Part shown: positions 24,464-34,193 of the stretch, piece after piece | How the letters are laid out: each line of letters opens with the position of its first letter | How positions within the stretch are numbered: position 1 is the first letter of the stretch | Assembly (NCBI GenBank): GCA_949825065.1 | Contig: OX463848.1 | Coordinates: forward strand, 44,097,601-44,161,600 | From: Odontocerum albicorne | Lineage: Eukaryota; Arthropoda; Insecta; Trichoptera; Odontoceridae | Reading direction: 5' to 3' | DNA length: 64,000 nt | Program-made: the position numbers and the translations under genes | Notes under the pieces: model-generated | What the model was told of the DNA's origin: nothing | Seen by the model: the letters and a program-made list of their open reading frames with translations, nothing else | The model's database searches: none

Positions 24464-24472
24464 CTTATTATT
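23725..24472 (+). repeat. 5-monomer higher-order unit, copy 1 (748 bp)
   Basis: The order is B, A', B', A, B. Marks are a tagtcct B, a ttagta A', a B' ending taagtaattt, an A with gtcttatttcatata, and a B. The unit recurs at 25973-26718 and 26719-27466. Confidence 0.75.
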
Positions 24473-26711
24473 GATAAGCGATATTAATAACCCTCAAATA
24501 CCAAAAAACAAGTGTTTTGTGAGATAAATATTTTTTGCGCATTTTCGTCTATTGAGGCTTAAATCCTTTCAAGTTTAGTCAATTTTTTTTTGTCTGATTT
24601 CATATTATTTCTTACTTATTATTGATAAGCGATATTAATAACCCTCAAATACCAAAAAACAAGTGTTTTGTGAGTAAAATATTTATTGATCTGTTTTGTC
24701 TTTTGAGATTAAGAACCTTTCAAGTTTGGTCAATTTTTTTTTGTCTAATTTCATATTATTACTTACTTATTATTGATAAGCGATATTAATAAACCTCAAA
24801 TACCAAACAACAAGTGTTTTGTGAGTAAAGTATTTTTTGATCTGTTTCGTCTTTTGAGACTAAGAACCTTTCAAGTTTGGTCAATTTTTTTTGTCTAATT
24901 TCATATAATTACTTACTTATTATTGATAAGCGATATTAATAACCCTCAAATACCAAAAAACAAGTGTTTTGTGAGATAAATATTTTTTGCGCATTTTCGT
25001 CTATTGAGGCTTAAATCCTTTCAAGTTTAGTCAATTTTTTTTTGTCTGATTTCATATTATTTCTTACTTATTATTGAGAAGCGATATCAATAACCCTCAA
25101 ATACCAAAAAACAAGTGTTTTGTGAGTAAAATATTTTTGGATCTGTTTCGTCTTTCGAGACTAAGAACCTTTCAAGTTAAGTCAACTTTTTTTTGTCTGA
25201 TTTCATATTATTACTTACTTATTATTGATAAGCGATATTAATTACCCTCAAATACCAAAAAACAAGTGTTTTGTGAGATAAATATTTTTTGCGCATTTTC
25301 GTCCATTGAGGCTTAAATCCTTTCAAGTTTAGTCTTTTTTTTTCTGATTTCATATTATTTCTTACTTATTATTGATAAGCGATATTAATTACCCTCAAAT
25401 ACCAAAAAACATGTGTTTTGTGAGTAAAATATTTTTTGATCTGTTTCGTCTTTTGAGACTAAGAACCTTTCAAGTTTGGTCAATTTTTTTTTGTCTAATT
25501 TCATATTATTACTTACTTATTATTGATAAGCGATATTAATAAACCTCAAATACCAGACAACAAGTGTTTTGTGAGTAAAGTATTTTTTGATCTGTTTCGT
25601 CTTTTGAGACTAAGAACCTTTCAAGTTTAGTCAACTTTTTTTTGTCTGATTTCATATTATTACTTACTTATTATTGATAAGCGATATTAATAACCCTCAA
25701 ATACCAAAAAACAAGTGTTTTGTGAGTAAAATATTTTTTGATCTGTTTCCTCTTTTGAGACTAAGAACCTTTCAAGTTTGGTGAATTTTTTTTGTCTAAT
25801 TTCATATTAATACTTACCTTTTATTGATAAGCGATATTAATAACCCTCAAATACCAAAAAACAAGTGTTTTGTGAGATAAATATTTTTTGCGCATTTTCG
25901 TCTATTGAGGCTTAAATCCTTTCAAGTTTAGTCCTTTTTTTTCTGATTTCATATTATTTCTTACTTATTATTGATAAGCGATATTAATAACCCTCAAATA
26001 CCAAAAAACAAGTGTTTTGTGAGATAAATATTTTTTGCGCATTTTCGTCTATTGAGGCTTAAATCCTTTCAAGTTTAGTCCTTTTTTTTTCTGATTTCAT
26101 ATTATTTCTTACTTATTATTGATAAGCGATATTAATAACCCTCAAATACCAAAAAACAAGTGTTTTGTTAGTAAAATATTTTTTGATCTGTTTCGTCTTT
26201 TGAGACTAAGAACCTTTCAAGTTAAGTCAACTTTTTTTTGTCTGATTTCATATTATTACTTACTTATTATTGATAAGCGATATTAATTACCCTCAAATAC
26301 CAAAAAACAAGTGTTTTGTGAGTTCAATATTTTTGGCGCATTTTCGTCTATTGAGGCTTAAATCCTTTTAAGTTAAGTAATTTTTTTTTTGTCTGATTTC
26401 ATATTATTTCTTACTTATTATTGATAAGCGATATTAATAACCCTCAAATACCAAAAAACAAGTGTTTTGTGAGTAAAATATTTTTTGATCGTTTCGTCTT
26501 TTGAGACTAAGAACCTTTCAAGTTTGGTCAATTTTTTTTGTCTTATTTCATATAATTACTTACTTATTATTGATAAGCGATATTAATAACCCTCAAATAC
26601 CAAAAAACAAGTGTTTTGTGAGATAAATATTTTTTGCGCATTTTCGTCTATTGAGGCTTAAATCCTTTCAAGTTTAGTCCTTTTTTTTCTGATTTCATAT
26701 TATTTCTTACT
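24464..26711 (+). repeat. 15-monomer tandem duplication, copy 2
   Basis: The copy of 22215-24463 differs by only a few bases, for example atttattgatc near 24683 and a 2-base loss giving ttgatcgtttcg near 26486. That closeness suggests a recent event. Confidence 0.85.
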
Positions 26712-26718
26712 TATTATT
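25973..26718 (+). repeat. 5-monomer higher-order unit, copy 2
   Basis: It has the same five-monomer order as 23725-24472 and lies at the end of the second 15-monomer copy. Confidence 0.75.
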
Positions 26719-27466
26719 GATAAGCGATATTAATAACCCTCAAATACCAAAAAACAAGTGTTTTGTGAGATAAATATTTTTTGCGCATTTTCGTCTATTG
26801 AGGCTTAAATCCTTTCAAGTTTAGTCCTTTTTTTTTTCTGATTTCATATTATTTCTTACTTATTATTGATAAGCGATATTAATAACCCTCAAATACCAAA
26901 AAACAAGTGTTTTGTTAGTAAAATATTTTTTGATCTGTTTCGTCTTTTGAGACTAAGAACCTTTCAAGTTAAGTCAACTTTTTTTTGTCTGATTTCATAT
27001 TATTACTTACTTATTATTGATAAGCGATATTAATTACCCTCAAATACCAAAAAACAAGTGTTTTGTGAGTTCAATATTTTTGGCGCATTTTCGTCTATTG
27101 AGGCTTAAATCCTTTTAAGTTAAGTAATTTTTTTTTTGTCTGATTTCATATTATTTCTTACTTATTATTGATAAGCGATATTAATAACCCTCAAATACCA
27201 AAAAACAAGTGTTTTGTGAGTAAAATATTTTTTGATCTGTTTCGTCTTTTGAGACTAAGAACCTTTCAAGTTTGGTCAATTTTTTTTGTCTTATTTCATA
27301 TAATTACTTACTAATTATTGATAAGCGATATTAATAACCCTCAAATACCAAAAAACAAGTGTTTTGTGAGATAAATATTTTTTGCGCATTTTCGTCTATT
27401 GAGGCTTAAATCCTTTCAAGTTTAGTCCTTTTTTTTCTGATTTCATATTATTTCTTACTTATTATT
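26719..27466 (+). repeat. 5-monomer higher-order unit, copy 3
   Basis: An immediate tandem repeat of the preceding unit at an offset of about 747 bp (taagtaattt at 26374 and 27121). After it the pattern changes (cgtctaatgagg). Confidence 0.75.
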
Positions 27467-30400
27467 GATAAGCGATATTAATAACCCTCAAATACCAAAA
27501 AACAAGTGTTTTGTGAGATAAATATTTTTTGCGCATTTTCGTCTAATGAGGCTTAAATCCTTTCAAGTTTAGTCAATTTTTTTTTGTCTGATTTCATATT
27601 ATTTCTTACTTATTATTGATAAGCGATATTAATAACCCTCAAATATCAAAAAACAAGTGTTTTGTGAGTAAAATATTTTTTGATCTGTTTCGTCTTTTGA
27701 GACTAAGAACCTTTCAAGTTAAGTCAACTTTTTTTTGTCTGATTTCATATTATTTCTTACTTATTATTGATAAGCGATATTAATTACCCTCAAATACCAA
27801 AAAACAAGTGTTTTGTGAGTTCAATATTTTTGGCGCATTTTCGTCTATTGAGGCTTAAATCCTTTTCAGTTAAGTAAATTTTTTTTTGTCTGATTTCATA
27901 TTATTTCTTACTTATTATTGATAAGCGATATTAATAACCCTCAAATACCAAAAAACAAGTGTTTTGTGAGTAAAATATTTTTTGATCTGTTTCGTCTTTT
28001 GAGACTAAGAACCTTTCAAGTTTGGTCAATTTTTTTTTGTCTAATTTCATATTATTACTTACTTATTATTGATAAGCGATATTAATAACCCTCAAATACC
28101 AAAAAACAAGTGTTTTGTGAGATAAATATTTTTTGCGCATTTTCGTCTATTGAGGCTTAAATCCTTTCAAGTTTAGTCAATTTTTTTTTGTCTGATTTCA
28201 TATTATTTCTTCCTTATTATTGATAAGCGATATTAATAACCCTCAAATACCAAAAAACAAGTGTTTTGTGAGTAAAATATTTTTTGATCTGTTTCGTCTT
28301 TTGAGACTAAGAACCTTTCAAATTTAGTCAATTTTTTTTTGTCTGATTTCATATAATTACTTACTTATTATTGATAAGCGATATTAATAACCCTCAAATA
28401 TCAAAAAACAAGTGTTTTGTGAGTAAAATATTTTTTGATCTGTTTCGTCTTTTGAGACTAAGAACCTTTCAAGTTTGGTCAATTTTTTTTTGTCTAATTT
28501 CATATAATAACTTACTTATTATTGATAAGCGATATTAATAACCCTCAAATACCAAAAAACAAGTGTTTTGTGAGATAAATATTTTTTGCGCATTTTCGTC
28601 TATTGAGGCTTAAATCCTTTCAAGTTTAGTCAATTTTTTTTTGTCTGATTTCATATTATTTCTTCCTTATTATTGATAAGCGATATTAATAACCCTCAAA
28701 TACCAAAAAACAAGTGTTTTGTGAGTAAAATATTTTTTGATCTGTTTCGTCTTTTGAGACTAAGAACCTTTCAAATTTAGTCAATTTTTTTTTGTCTGAT
28801 TTCATATAATTACTTACTTATTATTGATAAGCGATATTAATAACCCTCAAATACCAAAAAAACAAGTGTTTAGTGAGATAAATATTTTTTGCGCATTTTC
28901 GTCTATTGAGGCTTAAATCCTTTCAAGTTTAGTCAATTTTTTTTTGTCTGATTTCATATTATTTCTTACTTATTATTGATAAGCGATATTAATAACCCTC
29001 AAATACCAAAAAACAAGTGTTTTGTGAGTAAAATATTTTTTGATCTGTTTCGTCTTTTGAGACTAAGAAGCTTTCAAGTTTGGTCAATTTTTTTTTGTCT
29101 AATTTCATATAATTACCTACTATTGATAAGCGATATTAATTACCCTCAAATACCAAAAAACAAATGTTTTGTGAGTTCAATATTTTTTGCTCATTTTCGT
29201 CTAGTGAGACTTAAAACCTTTAAGTTAAGTAAATTTTTTTTTGCCTGATTTCATATTATTTCTTACTTATTATTGATAAGCGATATTAATAACCCTCAAA
29301 TACCAAAAAACAAGTGTTTTGTGAGAAAAATATTTTTTGATCTGTTTCGTCTTTTGAGACTAAGAACCTTTCAAGTTTGGTCAATTTTTTTTTGTCTAAT
29401 TTCATATAATTACTTACTTATTATTGATAAGCGATATTAATAACCCTCAAATACCAAAAAACAAGTGTTTTGTGAGATAAATATTTTTTGCGCATTTTCG
29501 TCTATTGAGGCTTAAATCCTTTCTAGTTTAGTCAATTTTTTTTGGTCTGATTTCATATTATTTCTTCCTTATTATTGATAAGCGATATTAATTATCCTCA
29601 AATACCAAAAAACAAGTGTTTTGTGAGTAAAATATTTTTTGATCTGTTTCGTCTTTTGAGACTAAGAACCTTTCAAGTTTGGTCAATTTTTTTTTGTCTA
29701 ATTTCATATAATTACTTACTTATTATTGATAAGCGATATTAATAACCCTCAAATACCAAAAAACAAGTGTTTTGTGAGTAAATATTTTTTGCGCATTTTC
29801 GTCTATTGAGGCTTAAATCCTTTCAAGTTTAGTCAATTTTTTTTTGTCTGATTTCATATTATTTCTTACTTATTATTGATAAGCGATATTAATAACCCTC
29901 AAATACCAAAAAACAAGTGTTTTGTGAGAAAAATATTTTTTGATCTGTTTCGTCTTTTGAGACTAAGAACCTTTCAAGTTTGGTCAATTTTTTTTGTCTA
30001 ATTTCATATTAATACTTACCTTTTATTGATAAGCGATACTAATAACCCTCAAATACCAAAAAACAAGTGTTTTCTGAGATAAATATTTTTTGCGCATTTT
30101 CGTCTATTGAGGCTTAAATCCTTTCAAGTTTAGTCCTTTTTTTTTCTGATTTCATATTATTTCTTACTTATTATTGATAAGCGATATTAATAACCCTCAA
30201 ATACCAAAAAACAAGTGTTTTGTGAGTAAAATATTTTTTGATCTGTTTCGTCTTTTGAGACTAAGAACCTTTCAAGTTAAGTCAACTTTTTTTTGTCTGA
30301 TTTCATATTATTACTTACTTATCATTGATAAGCGATATTAATTACCCTCAAATACCAAAAAACAAGTGTTTTGTGAGTTCAATATTTTTGGCGCATTTTC

Positions 30401-30627
30401 GTCTATTGAGGCTTAAATCCTTTTAAGTTAAGTAATTTTTTTTTTGTCTGATTTCATATTATTTCTTACTTATTATTGATAAGCGATATTAATAACCCTC
30501 AAATACCAAAAAACAAGTGTTTTGTGAGTAAAATATTTTTTGATTTGTTTCGTCTTTTGAGACTAAGAACCTTTCAAGTTTGGTCAATTTTTTTTGTCTT
30601 ATTTCATATAATTACTTACTTATTATT

Positions 30628-30708
30628 GATAAGCGATATTAATAGGCTTGAATCCTTTCAAGTTTAGTCCTTTTTTTTCTGATTTCATATTATTTCTTAC
30701 TTATTATT
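30628..30708 (+). repeat. 81-bp internally deleted satellite monomer, copy 2
   Basis: It has the same junction (gatattaataggcttgaatc) and the same length as 18831-18911, at an offset of 11797 bp. Confidence 0.9.
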
Positions 30709-33042
30709 GATAAGCGATATTAATAACCCTCAAATACCAAAAAACAAGTGTTTTGTGAGATAAATATTTTTTGCGCATTTTCGTCTATTGAGGCTTAAAT
30801 CCTTTCAAGTTTAGTCAATTTTTTTTTTGTCTGATTTCATATTATTTCTTACTTATTATTGATAAGCGATATTAATAACCCTCAAATACCAAAAAACAAG
30901 TGTTTTGTGAGTAAAATATTTTTTGATCTGTTTCCTCTTTTGAGACTAAGAACTTTTCAAGTTTGGTCAATTTTTTTTGTCTTATTTCATATTAATACTT
31001 ACCTTTTATTGATAAGCGATATTAATAACCCTCAAATACCAAAAAACAAGTGTTTTGTGAGATAAATATTTTTTGCGCATTTTCGTCTATTGAGGCTTAA
31101 ATCCTTTCAAGTTTAGTCCTTTTTTTTCTGATTTCATATTATTTCTTACTTATTATTGATAAGCGATATTAATAACCCTCAAATACCAAAAAACAAGTGT
31201 TTTGTTAGTAAAATATTTTTTGATCTGTTTCGTCTTTTGAGACTAAGAACCTTTCAAGTTAAGTCAACTTTTTTTTGTCTGATTTCACATTATTACTTAC
31301 TTATTATTGATAAGCGATATTAATTACCCTCAAATACCAAAAAACAAGTGTTTTGTGAGTTCAATATTTTTTGCGCATTTTCGTCTATTGAGGCTAAAAT
31401 CCTTTTAAGTTAAGTAAAAAAATTTTTTGTCTGATTTCATATTATTTCTTACTTATTATTGATAAGCGATATTAATAACCCTCAAATACCAAAAAACAAA
31501 TGTTTTGTGCGTTAAATATTTTTGGAGCAGCTTCGTCCTTCGAGATTTAGAACCTTTCAAGTTTAGTCATTTTTTTTTGTCTAATTTCATATAATTACTT
31601 ACTTATTATTGATAAGCGATATTAATAACCCTCAAATACCAAAAAACAAGTGTTTTGTGATATAAATATTTTTTGCGCATTTTCGTCTATTGAGGCTGAA
31701 ATCCTTTCAAGTTAAGTCAATTTTTTTTTGCCTGATTTCATATTATTTCTTACTTATTATTGATAAGCGATATTAATAACCCTCAAATACCAAAAAACAA
31801 GTTTTTTGTGAGTAAAATATTTTTTGATCTGTTTCGTCTTTTGAGACTAAGAACCTTTCAAGTTTGGTCAATTTTTTTTTGTCTAATTTCATATAATTAC
31901 TTACTTATTATTGATAAGCCATATTAATAACCCTCAAATACCAAAAAAACAAGTGTTTAGTGAGATAAATATTTTTTGCGCATTTTCGTCTATTGAGGCT
32001 TAAATCCTTTCAAGTTTAGTCAATTTTTTTTTGTCTGATTTCATATTATTTCTTACTTATTATTGATAAGCGATATTAATTACCCTCAAATACCAAAAAA
32101 CAAGTGTTTTGTGAGATAAATATTTTTTGCGCATTTTCGTCTATTGAGGCTGAAATCCTTTCAAGTTAAGTCAATTTTTTTTTGCCTGATTTCATATTAT
32201 TTCTTACTTATTATTGATAAGCGATATTAATAACCCTCAAATACCAAAAAACAAGTTTTTTGTGAGTAAAATATTTTTTGATCTGTTTCGTCTTTTGAGA
32301 CTAAGAACCTTTCAAGTTTGGTCAATTTTTTTTTGTCTAATTTCATATAATTACTTACTTATTATTGATAAGCGATATTAATAACCCTCAAATACCAAAA
32401 AACAAGTGTTTTGTGAGATAAATATTTTTTGCGCATTTTCGTCTATTGAGGCTTAAATCCTTTCAAGTTTAGTCAATTTTTTTTTGTCTGATTTCATATT
32501 ATTTCTTACTTATTATTGATAAGCGATATTAATAACCCTCAAATACCAAAAAACAAGTGTTTTGTGAGTTCAATATTTTTGGCGCATTTTCGTCTATTGA
32601 GGCTTAAATCCTTTTAAGTTAAGTAAATTTTTTTTTGTCTGATTTCATATTATTTCTTACTTATTATTGATAAGCGATATTAATAACCCTCAAATACCAA
32701 AAAACAAGTGTTTTGTGAGTAAAATATTTTTTTAACTGTTTGGTCTTTTGAGACTAAGAACCTTTTAAGTTTGGTCAATTTTTTTTGTCTAATTTCATAT
32801 TAATACTTACCTTTTATTGATAAGCGATATTAATAACCCTCAAATACCAAAAAACAAGTGTTTTGTGAGATAAATATTTTTTGCGCATTTTCGTCTATTG
32901 AGGCTTAAATCCTTTCAAGTTTAGTCCTTTTTTTTCTGATTTCATATTATTTCTTACTTATTATTGATAAGCGATATTAATAACCCTCAAATACCAAAAA
33001 ACAAGTGTTTTGTTAGTAAAATATTTTTTGATCTGTTTCGTC

Positions 33043-33366
33043 TGTGGTGGTATGCCTGCAACTCCGCTCCGCTTCCGCTCGGTGCAGCGGACGGCGCCCC
33101 CCGCGGCAGTCGAGTTTAAGATGCGACGGTGAATGCACGCGCATTCTTCGATCTACTTCCCGCGCTTCTCTGCCGTAAGCTATTACGTTACGAATTAAAC
33201 AGATAATTAACTTTAATCTATAGTATACGTTATCTTATTGTAAATTGACTTTGTTACTGTTGTGTAAAAAACGTGCATCCTCGAATAAAACTTTAATGGT
33301 GATTTAATTGTGTTTTGTTATCTACCTATCGACGGACCCAACTGTGTACGGTAACAGCTACCTACA
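33043..33366 (+). repeat. 5' LTR of the gypsy element (324 bp)
   Basis: It begins tgtggtgg at the satellite junction and ends ctaca just before the putative primer binding site, giving the usual TG...CA ends. A GC-rich first third is followed by AT-rich sequence with a possible aataaa polyadenylation signal at 33284-33289. Because the 3' LTR is missing, the boundaries cannot be checked by LTR-LTR comparison. The left edge is fixed by the satellite junction; the right edge is inferred from the TG/CA rule and the adjacent primer site. Confidence 0.75.
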
Positions 33367-33384
33367 TTGGTGACACCGACCAAG
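33367..33384 (+). other. Putative primer binding site
   Basis: The sequence ttggtgacaccgaccaag directly follows the LTR end. Many insect and vertebrate Ty3/gypsy elements have a similar tggtgac-ccgac motif here, which pairs with the 3' end of a host tRNA to prime minus-strand synthesis. The tRNA is not identified from this window. Confidence 0.55.
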
Positions 33385-33401
33385 AATACGACAAATACGA
33401 A

Positions 33402-34193
33402 ATGCAATCGGAAAACGTGGAAGTTTTTCGCGTCGGCGTACGTATTCCACCCTTTTGGCCCGAAGAACCGGCACTTTGGTTCGCTCAGGTCGAAGGTCAG
33501 TTTGTTCTGTCAAATATCACAAATGACGCTACAAAGTTTTACTACGTGACTGCGCAACTGGATCACCGATATGCAGCCGAGGTGAAGGATATTATCACTG
33601 CACCACCGGATTCCGACAAGTATGACAAGCTTAAAAGTCAACTCATCAAACGGCTGTCGGCTTCGCAGGAAAAAAAGGTAAAGCAGTTATTAATGCATGA
33701 GCAGCTCGGAGATCGCAAACCGTCTCAATTCTTGCGTCATTTGCAAGATTTGGCTGGCCCGTCTGTACCTAAAGACTTTCTTAAGACCATATGGTCTAGT
33801 AGATTACCGCAAAATATACAAACTGTAATCGCGTCACAGCCCGATTTAAATTTAGATAAGCTAGCAGACTTAGCCGATAAAATTAATGAGATCGCGCCAA
33901 CGACTCCTCAAGTGTGTGTCGCAGAAGCAAGCTCATCTAATAATGTTATCAGCGACATGGCAAAACAAATAAGTGAGTTGACAAAACAGGTGCAAGCACT
34001 TTCCTCTCAAGTTAAAAATACCTCTCGTTATAGATCACACTCGCGCCATCGCCAACGTAGCCGTTCACATTCTAGGCAAACACGACCAAACTCTTCACAT
34101 TGTTGGTATCATACCAAGTTTGGTACACAAGCAAAGAGATGCACAAAGCCTTGTTCGTACGAGTCGGAAAACTCTCAGGGCAGCCGGAAGTAG
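33402..34193 (+). CDS. gag: gypsy gag (capsid and nucleocapsid)
   Basis: A 263-residue Gag from the ATG at 33402. The frame is open further upstream from a TTG in the LTR, but this is the first in-frame ATG and it lies after the primer site. The N-terminal half has the insect gypsy-type capsid pattern: PPFWPEEPALWFAQVEGQF, a central DKYDKLKSQLIKRLSAS and LGDRKPSQFLRHLQDLAG. The C-terminal part is basic and Ser/Arg-rich (YRSHSRHRQRSRSHSR), followed by a degenerate zinc knuckle, CWYHTKFGTQAKRCTKPC, in place of the canonical CCHC. It packages element RNA into virus-like particles. It ends at a TAG at 34191-34193, overlapping pol in the -1 frame. No stop or frameshift is seen within it. Confidence 0.88.
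   Translation: MQSENVEVFRVGVRIPPFWPEEPALWFAQVEGQFVLSNITNDATKFYYVTAQLDHRYAAEVKDIITAPPDSDKYDKLKSQLIKRLSASQEKKVKQLLMHEQLGDRKPSQFLRHLQDLAGPSVPKDFLKTIWSSRLPQNIQTVIASQPDLNLDKLADLADKINEIAPTTPQVCVAEASSSNNVISDMAKQISELTKQVQALSSQVKNTSRYRSHSRHRQRSRSHSRQTRPNSSHCWYHTKFGTQAKRCTKPCSYESENSQGSRK
34166..34172 (+). promoter_or_regulatory. Candidate -1 ribosomal frameshift site (gag to pol)
   Basis: Gag and pol frames overlap from about 34100 to 34193, and pol lies in the -1 frame with no ATG near its beginning. The heptamer GGAAAAC, read G GAA AAC in the gag frame, allows a shift to GGA AAA, which is the pol frame. Its layout resembles the G GAU UUA site used by MMTV at pro-pol. It lies 19 bases before the gag stop. 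No downstream pseudoknot was established by eye, so this is a candidate only. Confidence 0.4.

Larger units (their letters stand above)
4868..33042 (+). repeat. Satellite array, block 2 (about 188 monomers)
   Basis: An unbroken 28.2 kb run of the same head-to-tail monomer with no orientation switches and no unrelated sequence. Monomers mostly alternate A-like and B-like forms, with C-type units inserted at intervals. Length varies mainly in the oligo-T run (about 7 to 11 T), which in a few B' monomers becomes an A-then-T run (near 8116, 19618 and 31415). Local anomalies include the 81-bp monomer at 18831-18911 and a 147-bp monomer at 17179-17325. No gene, RNA gene or other element is seen. 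Open frames at 8652-8885, 14468-14674, 17177-17449, 18679-18870, 24174-24380, 28976-29248, 30476-30667 and 30859-31065 are satellite read-through. Confidence 0.97.

Noticed and set aside
33367..33549. Short frames overlapping gag and pol (33367-33549, 34072-34323 and 34555-34845)
   Set aside because: They are shadows of gag and pol, which have clear domain matches in their own frames.
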